Below are positions 52,017 through 60,899 of a stretch of 64,000 nucleotides of DNA, one piece after another (position 1 is the stretch's first letter; each line of letters starts with the position of its first letter). The DNA is from Clostridium sp. 12(A) (GTDB taxonomy: Bacteria; Bacillota; Clostridia; Lachnospirales; Lachnospiraceae): positions 434,001-498,000 of the forward strand of contig JAGI01000002.1 of the NCBI GenBank assembly GCA_000526575.1, in the 5' to 3' direction. The position numbers were made by a program, and so were the translations under genes. Under the pieces are notes generated by a model. That model did not search any database and was not told where the DNA came from. It saw nothing but the letters and a program-made list of their open reading frames with translations.

Positions 52017-52937
52017 ATGGAAAAAGTAAGCAGTAAGGCGGCAAAGAAAAGGCTTGCCAATCATTTGACAGCTTATGCTTTTTGCGCTCCGTGGATGATT
52101 GGTTTTGTATGTTTTACCCTGTTTCCAATCATTTTTTTATTTGCTGTCAGCCTGACCAACCGGAAGCTCAATGGTGTTTCAAAATACATAGGTCTTGCAA
52201 ATTATATCAATATGTTTCAAAGCAGTACCTTCTGGAATTCCCTATGGGTTACCTTGTTTTTTACAATAGTTATGATGGTTGTAACTACCATTTGGGCAGT
52301 GGTTATGGCACTGCTCCTTAATTACAAGCAAAAGCTCAATGGTTTGTTTCAATTTTGCTATTTTCTACCGTCGGTAATTCCGACGGTAGCACTTGCCTAT
52401 ACGTTTCGTACCATATTTGGAAAAGAAGCAGGGCTTTTAAATGGAATTATCTCTGCAATGACAGGTAAAAATGTTATGGTCAATTGGTTGTATGACAGCC
52501 GTACGGTCTATGTGGCACTGTTTTTCATCACATTATTTACATATAATACCGGCCAGATGATGCTCATATTTCGTTCTGGATTGAATGATGTGCCCAGAGA
52601 ACTTTATGAGGCATGCGATATAGACGGAGCCAATCCGTTACAGAAGTTTTTTAAGATTACCTTGCCCATGATATCACCGATTGTGCTTTTTAATGCAGTT
52701 ATGGGCTGTATCAGCGCATTAAATGGCTCCTTTGCTCTTTTGTACCCTCTGACCGGAGAAAATGGTGATCCCAATGGAATGTCTCAGGTGCTGAGCCTTT
52801 TAATTTACAAGGAAGCCTTCAGCAATATGAAGGTGGGCTATGCCTGCGCCATGTCAGTCATACTGTTCCTGATTGCCTGTTGTTTTGGAATTGGTATATT
52901 TGCAATCTCAAAGAAGATTGTATATTACGAAACTTAA
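52017..52937 (+). CDS. Sugar ABC transporter permease (MalF-like)
   Basis: A 306-residue membrane protein with six helices. The EAA loop, EACDIDGANPLQKFFKITLPMI at about residues 197-218, contacts the ATPase. No ATPase gene is in this operon; a shared MsmX/MalK-type ATPase elsewhere is expected. Confidence 0.92.
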   Translation: MEKVSSKAAKKRLANHLTAYAFCAPWMIGFVCFTLFPIIFLFAVSLTNRKLNGVSKYIGLANYINMFQSSTFWNSLWVTLFFTIVMMVVTTIWAVVMALLLNYKQKLNGLFQFCYFLPSVIPTVALAYTFRTIFGKEAGLLNGIISAMTGKNVMVNWLYDSRTVYVALFFITLFTYNTGQMMLIFRSGLNDVPRELYEACDIDGANPLQKFFKITLPMISPIVLFNAVMGCISALNGSFALLYPLTGENGDPNGMSQVLSLLIYKEAFSNMKVGYACAMSVILFLIACCFGIGIFAISKKIVYYET

Positions 52938-52949
52938 GGAGGAGAGGGC

Positions 52950-53801
52950 ATGAAATCAGCAAAAACAAGAAAAAGAGCTGACCGGATTTTGATTTTCACT
53001 TTGAAACTTCTGGTTGGAATTATAATGTTTTCTCCAATTATATGGGTAAGCACGGGTTCCTTTAAAACCTTAACTGAATTTACCACATCTTCAGAGCTCT
53101 TACCCCAAAAGGGAACGCTGGAAAATTTTAAATATATTTTCTATCATTCTAATTATTTGCTCTATATTAGAAATACAGTGCTTCTGATGGCAGGAACCAC
53201 TCTGGGAACGTTATTATCCTCCTCGCTGGTGGCTTATCCTCTTGCGAGAATGGAGTTTCCAGGGAAAAATCTCATATTTTCTCTTATTGTAGGAACTATG
53301 ATGATTCCTAATATCGCTTTGATTGTTCCTCAGTATATTATGTTTGGTAAGGTGGGCTGGCTGGATTCTCTGCTTCCCATGATTGTTCCGGCATTTTTTG
53401 CCTATCCATATAACGTATTTTTATTCCGTCAGTTTTTCCGTTCCATTCCAAGGGAACTGGATGAGGCTGCTACTATGGATGGATGCAGCAGAATCGGGAT
53501 TTTTTTTCGTATACTGATTCCGCTGTCTAAATCCACTTTTACCACCATTGGTGTGTTGTCCTGTGTGTTCTGGTGGAATGAACTGACTCAGCCGGTTTTT
53601 TATATAAACAGTGATAAATGGAGGACTCTGACCATTGCACTTATGACCACATTTATGTATACTTCTGGTAATGCATTTGTAATCAACTGGCCTTCCATTA
53701 TGGCTGCCTCTACATTAATGATTCTGCCACCTATGTTTCTTTATTTATTTGGGTCCAGATTCTTAGTGGAAGGCATTAAAACGTCAGGTTTGAAGGGATA
53801 A
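52950..53801 (+). CDS. Sugar ABC transporter permease (MalG-like)
   Basis: A 283-residue membrane protein with six helices and the EAA loop DEAATMDGCSRIGIFFRILIPL around residue 170. Partner of the preceding permease, 12 bases downstream. Ribosome site AAGGAGG. Confidence 0.92.
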   Translation: MKSAKTRKRADRILIFTLKLLVGIIMFSPIIWVSTGSFKTLTEFTTSSELLPQKGTLENFKYIFYHSNYLLYIRNTVLLMAGTTLGTLLSSSLVAYPLARMEFPGKNLIFSLIVGTMMIPNIALIVPQYIMFGKVGWLDSLLPMIVPAFFAYPYNVFLFRQFFRSIPRELDEAATMDGCSRIGIFFRILIPLSKSTFTTIGVLSCVFWWNELTQPVFYINSDKWRTLTIALMTTFMYTSGNAFVINWPSIMAASTLMILPPMFLYLFGSRFLVEGIKTSGLKG

Positions 53802-53835
53802 ACAGGAGAAAAGGAAAGAGAGAGTAGGGAGCCCC

Positions 53836-54867
53836 ATGACATTAAAAGAAATTGCATCCTTGGCCGGTGTGTCAGTAGCAACTGTTTCGTATGTACTGAA
53901 TAATACGGCACAGGTGAGCGATGAGACCAGAAAAAAGGTAGAGAAAATCATTAAGGAAACTGGATACCGTTCCAATATCCTAGCAAAGAGTTTAAGAAGG
54001 AATGAATCCTTTTTGGTAGGTGTCATTGTAGAGGATGTAACGGTATGGCATACCGCTTATATTATTGACGGAATTAACGAAATTGCAGAGGCAAGAGGAT
54101 ACAACACCGTACTGAGCAATTTAAGGCTGTTAAATAAAATTGAATCTCAATTCGACCACATTTCCAATTATCAAAAGGATATTGATAAAGCACTGGATGT
54201 CATGGTCGGAATGCAGGTTGATGGCATTATTTACGTAGGGATGCACGACCGGAAGATGAGCCATATTCTGCGAAATGTTAAAAAACCAGTGGTTTACTGC
54301 TACTGTTATACAGACGGAGAAGGGTCATCGGTTCGCTACAGCAATGAAAAGACTATTTATCAAATGACGCAGATGCTGATCGAACATGGTCACAGAGAGT
54401 TTGGGGTGATTAACGGATTAAAGGAGTCAGAACCAGCTGCACTTAGATATCGTGGCCTTCTAAAAGCCCTTAACGAAGCTGGTATCACCCTGAAAGAGGA
54501 GAATATAACCTGTGGAAACTGGAACTACCGGGAAGGAAAAGAAGCAGCGAAGAAACTCCTGGATAAGGACAATCACCCCACCGCAATTGTAGCCATGAAT
54601 GATGATATGGCAGTTGGTGTCTGTGATGCGGCAAAAGAGCTGGGGCTTAAGATTCCGGATGATGTATCTGTTACCGGTTTTGATAACGCAGATATCATTC
54701 AATACGTAACGCCACGAATCACAACGGTGGAAAGACCTTTGCAGGAGATGGGGTACCGCTCCATGGAGCTTTTGCTTGAGAGCATAAGCGGGGCCAGTGT
54801 GGGGGAAGTGAGCATAACGCTTCCTTGTGCTCTGATTGAAGGAGAGTCTGTAAGAAAACTGAATTAA
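53836..54867 (+). CDS. LacI family regulator of the arabinoside operon
   Basis: A 343-residue regulator with an HTH at residues 1-50 (TLKEIASLAGVSVATVSYVLNN) and a sugar-binding-like effector domain. Encoded inside the operon it most likely controls, through the TTTAAACG-type palindromes upstream of the substrate-binding protein gene. The inducer may be an arabinoside. Confidence 0.92.
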   Translation: MTLKEIASLAGVSVATVSYVLNNTAQVSDETRKKVEKIIKETGYRSNILAKSLRRNESFLVGVIVEDVTVWHTAYIIDGINEIAEARGYNTVLSNLRLLNKIESQFDHISNYQKDIDKALDVMVGMQVDGIIYVGMHDRKMSHILRNVKKPVVYCYCYTDGEGSSVRYSNEKTIYQMTQMLIEHGHREFGVINGLKESEPAALRYRGLLKALNEAGITLKEENITCGNWNYREGKEAAKKLLDKDNHPTAIVAMNDDMAVGVCDAAKELGLKIPDDVSVTGFDNADIIQYVTPRITTVERPLQEMGYRSMELLLESISGASVGEVSITLPCALIEGESVRKLN

Positions 54868-54897
54868 GGAAAAAAGATAGCAGAGAGAGGGTAAGGT

Positions 54898-56844
54898 ATG
54901 GAGGGAAATAAACTGACAAGTGTGGATTTAAAACATATTGAAATAAAAGATTCATTTTGGGGAAAATATATCAATCTGGTGGATGAGGTGATTTTGCCAT
55001 TTCAGTGGGAACTTATTAATGACAGAGTGGAAGGTGCAGAAAAAAGCTATTGTATCAGGAATTTCCGTATTGCAGCTGGGAAAGAAACCGGAGAGCATAA
55101 GGGCATGGTGTTTCAGGATACAGATGCTGCAAAGTGGCTGGAGGCAGTTGCTTATTCTTTAAATAAAAATAGAAATTCCAGGCTGGAGGAGGCAGCAGAT
55201 CAAACCATTGATCTGATTGCAGAAGCTCAATGTGAAGATGGGTATTTAAACACGTATTATACCATTACCGGCAATCAAAGATGGTCAAATTTATTTGAAG
55301 GACATGAGCTTTATACCGCAGGCCATATGATTGAGGCAGCAGTGGCCTATTATCAGGCAACCGGGAAAAGAAAGTTTCTGGATGTTGTATGCAAGCTTGC
55401 TGATTATATCTGCCAGGTCTTTGGACCGGAGGAAGGGAAGATTCATGGTTATCCCGGTCACCCTGAAGTGGAGCTTGCCCTGGTAAAGCTATACCGGATT
55501 ACAGGAAATAACAACTATCTTTGTCTGGCGGATTATTTTGTAAGAACAAGAGGGATAAGACCCTGTTATTTTCTAAATGAGGATTGTATCAAAAATGGCA
55601 ATTACATTTTCCCTGAATTTAAAGATTTCGACCTGGATTATAATCAGTCGCATATGCCGTTAAGTGAACAAATGACTGCGGAAGGCCATGGAGTCCGAGC
55701 TGTTTACTTATACAGCGCAATGGCTGATCTGGCCTATGAATACCAGGATGAAGCTCTTCTTCGTCAGTGTGAAACGCTCTGGGATAATATTGTAAACAAG
55801 AGGATGTATATAACCGGCAGCATTGGGTCCGCGTCTTATGGAGAGCGCTTCACTGGTGATTACGACCTGCCCAATGATACGAATTACTCAGAATCCTGTG
55901 CAACGGTAGGTCTTGCCATGTTTTCCAACCGAATGTTTCATCTCACCAGAGATGGAAAGTACATGGATATCGTAGAAAAAGCCTTATATAACACCCTCCT
56001 TTCTGGAATTGCAATGGATGGAAAGCATTTCTTTTACGTAAATCCTTTGGAAATGGTGCCGGAGACAGTAAAGAAAAATCCCACCTATCGCCACGTAAAA
56101 ACAACCAGACAGTTATGGTTTGGTGTGGCCTGCTGTCCTCCCAACATTGCAAGAACCCTTGCTTCCCTTGGAAATTACATATACGCGGCGGACGAACATA
56201 CCATCTATGTCAATCTTTTCATACAGAGCAGCATTGACTGCCAGCTTTCAGGTAGAAACGTAAATGTAAGGCAGGAGTCCAACTATCCTGAAAGTGGAAA
56301 GGTAACTCTCTTTGTAAAGCCTCAGGAAGAGGGCAGCGAATTTACTCTTGCAATACGAATTCCAACCTACTGTAAGGAGGCCGTTCTGAGAATCAATGGA
56401 AAAGAAGAATCCCCGCAGCCAGAAAAAGGATATGTACATATAAGACGGCTGTGGAAAAAGGAAGAGGAGGTAGTGATTGAACTGAAGGTTCCCTTCCGTT
56501 ACGTAAGATCCAATCCCAGGGTACGTCATAATATTGGAAGAATCAGCCTGATGAAAGGGCCGGTGGTCTATTGCCTGGAAGAGGCCGATAACGGGGATTA
56601 TCTTTCAACCGCAGTCATTGATACCAGGATAGAGCCAAAGGAAGAGTTTGATCATCAGCTCTTAAAGGGGACTTTATGCGCCAGAATAAAAGGGGCACGT
56701 ATTGACTATGAGAAAACAGGAAGCTCCCTTTATGAGGCGGAGAGGCCTGTCTATAAGGAATCAGAATTTAAAGCAATCCCTTACTCCTCCTGGAATAACC
56801 GGGGCGAAGGAGAGATGATTGTCTGGATGAGAGAAAAGGATTAA
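54898..56844 (+). CDS. GH127 beta-L-arabinofuranosidase
   Basis: A 648-residue glycoside hydrolase removing beta-L-arabinofuranose, as known from Bifidobacterium HypBA1. The (alpha/alpha)6 barrel shows SFWGKYINLV at the start, EDGYLNTYYT, and the Glu/Cys metal motif NYSESCATVG (about residue 325), followed by VACCPPNIAR (about residue 407) with the catalytic and zinc-binding Cys pair. The characterised enzyme has an extra Cys two residues before this pair; here Val is in that place. No signal peptide, so it acts inside the cell on imported substrate. Confidence 0.9.
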   Translation: MEGNKLTSVDLKHIEIKDSFWGKYINLVDEVILPFQWELINDRVEGAEKSYCIRNFRIAAGKETGEHKGMVFQDTDAAKWLEAVAYSLNKNRNSRLEEAADQTIDLIAEAQCEDGYLNTYYTITGNQRWSNLFEGHELYTAGHMIEAAVAYYQATGKRKFLDVVCKLADYICQVFGPEEGKIHGYPGHPEVELALVKLYRITGNNNYLCLADYFVRTRGIRPCYFLNEDCIKNGNYIFPEFKDFDLDYNQSHMPLSEQMTAEGHGVRAVYLYSAMADLAYEYQDEALLRQCETLWDNIVNKRMYITGSIGSASYGERFTGDYDLPNDTNYSESCATVGLAMFSNRMFHLTRDGKYMDIVEKALYNTLLSGIAMDGKHFFYVNPLEMVPETVKKNPTYRHVKTTRQLWFGVACCPPNIARTLASLGNYIYAADEHTIYVNLFIQSSIDCQLSGRNVNVRQESNYPESGKVTLFVKPQEEGSEFTLAIRIPTYCKEAVLRINGKEESPQPEKGYVHIRRLWKKEEEVVIELKVPFRYVRSNPRVRHNIGRISLMKGPVVYCLEEADNGDYLSTAVIDTRIEPKEEFDHQLLKGTLCARIKGARIDYEKTGSSLYEAERPVYKESEFKAIPYSSWNNRGEGEMIVWMREKD

Positions 56845-56864
56845 AAGAAATAAAAGAATCAAGG

Positions 56865-56960
56865 AAAAGGCTGAATCAAAAAATGAACTGGCCCTCCATA
56901 TGTTAGACTGATTCGTCTAGTGAATGGAGGCCAGTTCAGATACATGGTTCAGGCTTTTTC
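56865..56960. terminator. Nested hairpin terminator, probably bidirectional
   Basis: An inner stem (GAACTGGCC near 56885 with GGCCAGTTC near 56929, plus CTCCAT/ATGGAG) is enclosed by AAAAGGCTGAA (56865) and TTCAGGCTTTT (56948) with one mismatch. A and T runs flank both ends, between convergent genes. Confidence 0.75.
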
Positions 56961-56967
56961 TATTTGA

Positions 56968-57741
56968 TTAATTTCCGCATTCAATGCTTATTTCATTGAA
57001 CTTATCTAAAATGAATTCGATATTTAAGCTGCTTTTCTCCTCATTGGCCTTATCCACCACGGCATTGCCCTGGTGCATCATGAGGAGACGGTTTCCATAC
57101 TCCACTGCATAACGCAGGTTGTGAGTAACCATGATAGTAGTCAGCTGCTTTTCCTTAACAATCTGGTCCGTCAGTTCCATGATGATTTCAGCTGTTTTAG
57201 GATCCAGAGCTGCGGTATGTTCATCTAAAATGAGGAATTCAATGGGGGTCATAGTGGACATTAAAAGGGCCATGGCCTGTCTTTGTCCTCCGGATAATAC
57301 GCCTACCTTAACATGCAGCTTGTCTTCAAGGCCAAGCCCCAGGGTACGGAGCTGATCTCTATAAAAATCAATTCGGTTCTTACTGGTGCCCGGAAGAAGA
57401 TTAAAGGGCTTTCCCTTGGTATCGGCAATTGCCATATTTTCAAGGATAGTCATATTGGGGCAGGTTCCCATGGAAGGATTCTGGTAGACTCTTCCAATCC
57501 GGCGGAGACGCTTGTGCTCGGCCATATTGGTAATGTCTGAGCCGTTGATTTCAATGGAACCGCTGTCTAATGGAATGCTTCCGCAAATAATATTTAACAG
57601 AGAAGTCTTTCCGGAACCATTGCTCCCGACCACAGACACAAATTGCTGATCCTGAATCGTCAGATTAAAATTCTGAAACAGGCACATCTCATTGACGGTT
57701 CCCTGATTGTAGTATTTGTTAATGTCACGAAGCTCAAGCAT
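56968..57741 (-). CDS. trpZ: ABC transporter ATPase, tryptophan-type importer
   Basis: A 257-residue ATPase: GSNGSGKTSL (Walker A, about residues 39-48), LSGGQRQAMALLM (signature) and LILDEHTAALD (Walker B). It overlaps the permease gene by 8 bases and is the last of three genes behind a UGG T-box, matching the trpXYZ importer arrangement. Confidence 0.88.
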   Translation of the reverse strand: MLELRDINKYYNQGTVNEMCLFQNFNLTIQDQQFVSVVGSNGSGKTSLLNIICGSIPLDSGSIEINGSDITNMAEHKRLRRIGRVYQNPSMGTCPNMTILENMAIADTKGKPFNLLPGTSKNRIDFYRDQLRTLGLGLEDKLHVKVGVLSGGQRQAMALLMSTMTPIEFLILDEHTAALDPKTAEIIMELTDQIVKEKQLTTIMVTHNLRYAVEYGNRLLMMHQGNAVVDKANEEKSSLNIEFILDKFNEISIECGN

Positions 57742-58618
57742 GTTTTTTCACCTTCTTTTCTCTTCCGTTGCTTATTACCAGGATTCCTAAAAACAGAGCA
57801 GAAGTAATGATCTTTAAGTCGGAAGCTTCCATTCCAAAAAAGATTGCTATGGATACACAGGCCTTGTATACGATGGAGCCGATAATAACAGCAGTGGTTG
57901 CTTTAATAGCTCCAAACCGTTTCAGAAGCTTTGTACCAATGATAACATTGGCAAGGCCGATGACGATGGTACCAGTACCCATACTGATTTCAAAAAATCC
58001 CTTTTGCTGACAATATACAGAACCAGCAAGAGCAGCAAGGCCGTTAGCAATGGCAAGGCCAAGAATCTTAACGGTTCCCTTGTCTTTGGCAAGAGAGGTG
58101 ACAAGGGTCTCGTTATCACCCACAGCTCTTAACAGATAGCCGGATCTGGTCTTTAAATACAGATCAAGGAGAACCTTTACGATCAGTACGATAACAGCCA
58201 GTATGACAATGACGCTTACATCAGAAAGTCCCTGTGGAATCACGTTGTTAATAAAAGAATTCTCAAAAATAGTATCATTGTTAAAAAACGGGACGTTGGA
58301 CTTTCCTGCCAGCCTTAAATTAACGGAGTAAAGTGCTGTCATGACAATAATACCGGATAAAAGATCTCTTACCTTTAATTTGACATGGATGATACCCGTA
58401 ATACACCCGGCCAGGGCACCTGCAACAAACGCAAGGAGCAGAGCGGTTAAAGGACTGACACCAGCCAGAACTAAAACTGCAGTGAGTGCGCCTCCTAAGG
58501 GAAAGGTGCCATCTACGGACAGATCCGGAAAATCCAGGATCTTATAGGTAATGTATACGCCCAGTGCCATAATGGCATAGACCAGGCCTTCTTCTAAAAC
58601 GCCAAGTATAATTGACAT
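57734..58618 (-). CDS. trpY: ABC transporter permease, tryptophan-type importer
   Basis: A 294-residue membrane protein with eight to nine helices, of the branched-chain amino acid type (LivH-like) permease family used with PF04392 binding proteins. Features: ITYKILDFPDLSVDGTFPLG near the N-terminus and NGLAALAGSVYCQQKGFFEI in the middle. Lies between the binding protein and the ATPase. Confidence 0.88.
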   Translation of the reverse strand: MSIILGVLEEGLVYAIMALGVYITYKILDFPDLSVDGTFPLGGALTAVLVLAGVSPLTALLLAFVAGALAGCITGIIHVKLKVRDLLSGIIVMTALYSVNLRLAGKSNVPFFNNDTIFENSFINNVIPQGLSDVSVIVILAVIVLIVKVLLDLYLKTRSGYLLRAVGDNETLVTSLAKDKGTVKILGLAIANGLAALAGSVYCQQKGFFEISMGTGTIVIGLANVIIGTKLLKRFGAIKATTAVIIGSIVYKACVSIAIFFGMEASDLKIITSALFLGILVISNGREKKVKKHA

Positions 58619-58658
58619 GATATAACTTCCTCCAATATGTTCCTATTCATCAATCTTC

Positions 58659-59672
58659 TTATTTGATTTCTTTAAAAAGCTCAGCTGCGGAATCTGTAAG
58701 TTCAGACGGTAAGGTGATTCCCAGGTTTTCTGCTACTTTTGTATTTCCATAGAATGCTGCGTCTTTGATCACTTCATACTTTAATTCGCTAGCTTTTGCT
58801 TCGCCTTTTAATACTTTTGCAGCCATTTTACCAGTCTGTTTTCCTAAATCCACATAATCAAGGCCCATGGCAGCGATACAGCCGATTTTAACCTGTTCAA
58901 TTTCACTTCCAAAAACAGGAATGTTTTTCTTACCTGCTTTGTCTAAAATAAGAGGAAGGGAGCTTACTACTGTATTATCTGTTAAATTATTTAAGCAGTC
59001 AACTTTTCCTAAAAGATTATCTGTTGCAAGAGGAATGTCAGCAGTAGCAGAGACTGGTCCTTCCACAATTTCAAAGCCGTAATTGGAAGCAGCCTTCTTG
59101 TATTCTGCAATGGCAGCCTCTGAGTTTACTTCGCTCGTGCTGTAAAGAATACCAATGGTCTTTGCGTCAGGAAGAATTTTGCGGATCATCTCAAGCTGTT
59201 TTTCCACTGGAAGCTTATCGCTGGTTCCTGTTACTTCTCCCACAGAGCTTCCGTCTTCCTTCGCCAGTGCTGCGGCAACTGGATCAGTGACAGCAGTGTA
59301 GATGACTGGAATGTCAGTCTTTTTTGCACCGCTGTAAGCAGCCTGTGCCATAGGAGTTGCAATGGCACAGATAAGATCTGTTTTCTTTGCAATAAAGTTA
59401 TTGATGATCTGGCTTCCTGTACCTCCATCTGCCTGAGCATTTTCGTACATAATGGTAAGGTTTTTGCCGTCCTCGATTCCTTCTTCCTTTAAGCCCTGGA
59501 TAAAGCCTTCCCGGCAGTTATCAAGAGAACCGTGCTCTGCAAACTGAGCGATACCAATGGTATAGTTTCCTTCGTTAGAAGAGGCTGAGTCTTTTGCAGG
59601 AGCCTTGGAACAGGCAGAGAGTGCAGCGGCAGCAATTGCTGTGATTACTAACAGTTTAACAGATTTTTTCAT
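58659..59672 (-). CDS. trpX: ABC transporter substrate-binding lipoprotein, tryptophan-type
   Basis: A 337-residue lipoprotein of the ABC_sub_bind (PF04392) family, which includes TrpX. Signal MKKSVKLLVITAIAAAALSA then lipid Cys 21. The mature part shows YTIGIAQFAEHGSLDNCREGF, DIPVIYTAVTDPVAA and AMGLDYVDLGKQTGKMAAKVL. The start at 59672 follows AGGAGGA; the frame upstream runs into the T-box. Tryptophan specificity is inferred from the T-box specifier. Confidence 0.88.
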   Translation of the reverse strand: MKKSVKLLVITAIAAAALSACSKAPAKDSASSNEGNYTIGIAQFAEHGSLDNCREGFIQGLKEEGIEDGKNLTIMYENAQADGGTGSQIINNFIAKKTDLICAIATPMAQAAYSGAKKTDIPVIYTAVTDPVAAALAKEDGSSVGEVTGTSDKLPVEKQLEMIRKILPDAKTIGILYSTSEVNSEAAIAEYKKAASNYGFEIVEGPVSATADIPLATDNLLGKVDCLNNLTDNTVVSSLPLILDKAGKKNIPVFGSEIEQVKIGCIAAMGLDYVDLGKQTGKMAAKVLKGEAKASELKYEVIKDAAFYGNTKVAENLGITLPSELTDSAAELFKEIK

Positions 59673-59734
59673 AAAATATGTCCTCCTAAATTGATTTACG
59701 TTGAGAGAGTCAATGAATATTAAGTTTCCTGGAA

Positions 59735-60018
59735 ATAAAAAAAGCCCCAAGTACGTAGTTCTACATACTTGAGACGAATTATACAATCCGCGGTGCCACT
59801 CAAATTGACTTTAAAAAAAGCCCACTTTTCATATACTAACATATATGCCACCAGTAATAACGGTTGTGGAATCCGTCAGCCCCTACAAACAATTAGGTTC
59901 AGGGCCGCCCTCAAAAGTCCATTCGGCTATCCGCTTTATACCGCACTCGCACCAACGGCGGCTCTCTGAAATATCGCAGGGAAAGCTTACTTCTCTTTTT
60001 CAACGGTTTGTTTTATTA
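59735..60018 (-). ncRNA. T-box riboswitch with UGG (Trp) specifier
   Basis: Leader RNA that senses uncharged tRNA. On the minus strand: stem I distal elements AGAGAGCCGCCG and TTGGTGCGAGTGCGG; then GAA-TGG-ACTTTTGAG, where TGG (59919-59921) sits in the specifier position; the T-box TGGCACCGCGG (59788-59798); and a terminator formed by CAAGTATGTAG and CTACGTACTTG followed by a T run near 59737-59743. UGG is the tryptophan codon, so low charged tRNA-Trp should turn on the ABC importer downstream. Confidence 0.93.
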
Positions 60019-60024
60019 GTCACT

Positions 60025-60053
60025 ATCTTAATGCGTTAAAGTCATTTTGTCAA
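60025..60053 (-). promoter_or_regulatory. Promoter of the T-box operon
   Basis: On the minus strand TTGACA (60053-60048), 17-base spacer, TAAGAT (60030-60025). Confidence 0.7.
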
Positions 60054-60111
60054 TATGTATTTGAAAAAACCTCAATAAGTAATTTTCCATATATGGAAGC
60101 CCTTAGAAGAC

Positions 60112-60141
60112 TTGCATGATACATAAGGAATTTGTTATAAT
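60112..60141 (+). promoter_or_regulatory. Promoter of the cysteine hydrolase gene
   Basis: TTGCAT (60112-60117), 18-base spacer, TATAAT (60136-60141). Confidence 0.55.
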
Positions 60142-60212
60142 ATACGCACATAACATGGAATGTTTCATGCTTAAGATAAAGAAATATAAATTGTGACTGG
60201 AGGTTTTTGCTT

Positions 60213-60725
60213 ATGAAACGATTGCTGGTTGTAGTGGATATGCAAAAGGATTTTATCGATGGTTCTCTAGGTACCCGGGAAGCTTTGTCCATTGTCCCCA
60301 GGGTAAAGGAAAAAATAGAAGAATATATGGCGGCGGCTGACGATGTGGTTTTTACCCTGGATACTCATGAAGAAAACTACTTAGATACACAGGAAGGGAA
60401 AAAACTGCCGGTTCTTCACTGCATCAGGGGAAGCGAAGGATGGGAACTTCATAGCTCTCTGAAGGATTATGAAGGAAAGCGATTTGAAAAAAGAACGTTC
60501 GGGAGTGACGAATTAAGCGCATATATCAAAGGCAGGAATTATGAATCCATAGAGCTTGTGGGGCTTTGTACCGATATTTGTGTCATTTCCAATGCGCTTC
60601 TCCTTAAGGCATTTTCACCGGAGACCCCTATTCGTGTGGATTCCTCCTGTTGCGCAGGAGTGACCCCGCAAAGCCATGAGAATGCGTTAAATGCTATGAA
60701 GGTATGTCACATAGAGGTAGTCTGA
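60213..60725 (+). CDS. Isochorismatase-family cysteine hydrolase
   Basis: A 170-residue hydrolase similar to small nicotinamidase-like proteins. The catalytic Asp is in VVVDMQKDFIDGSL, the Lys is likely in the FEKRTFGSDE segment, and the nucleophilic Cys in ELVGLCTDICVIS with a cis-peptide turn. Metal-binding DTHEENY resembles the DxHxxxH of nicotinamidases but only in part. Start ATG 60213 after TGGAGG. The substrate is not certain: nicotinamide is possible. Confidence 0.88.
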   Translation: MKRLLVVVDMQKDFIDGSLGTREALSIVPRVKEKIEEYMAAADDVVFTLDTHEENYLDTQEGKKLPVLHCIRGSEGWELHSSLKDYEGKRFEKRTFGSDELSAYIKGRNYESIELVGLCTDICVISNALLLKAFSPETPIRVDSSCCAGVTPQSHENALNAMKVCHIEVV

Positions 60726-60770
60726 TTACGTGCATTTTTAAAACACACCCTAGTTAAATATTGGCAAAGA

Positions 60771-60826
60771 AAGATACGCATGGATTTGAGTTTCCAATAG
60801 GGTAAACTCAAATCCATGCGTATCTT
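60771..60826. repeat. Perfect 23-base inverted repeat between convergent genes
   Basis: Arms at 60771-60793 and 60804-60826 are exactly complementary over 23 bases around a 10-base loop. The neighbouring T content is modest on both sides, so it may be a bidirectional terminator or another structured element. Confidence 0.7.
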
Positions 60827-60899
60827 ATTTATTAAGCACCATTGGTTTTGTTTGTTATCATAGTAGAGGTATCGCAATATTACATTCCTAGGTTGTGTT

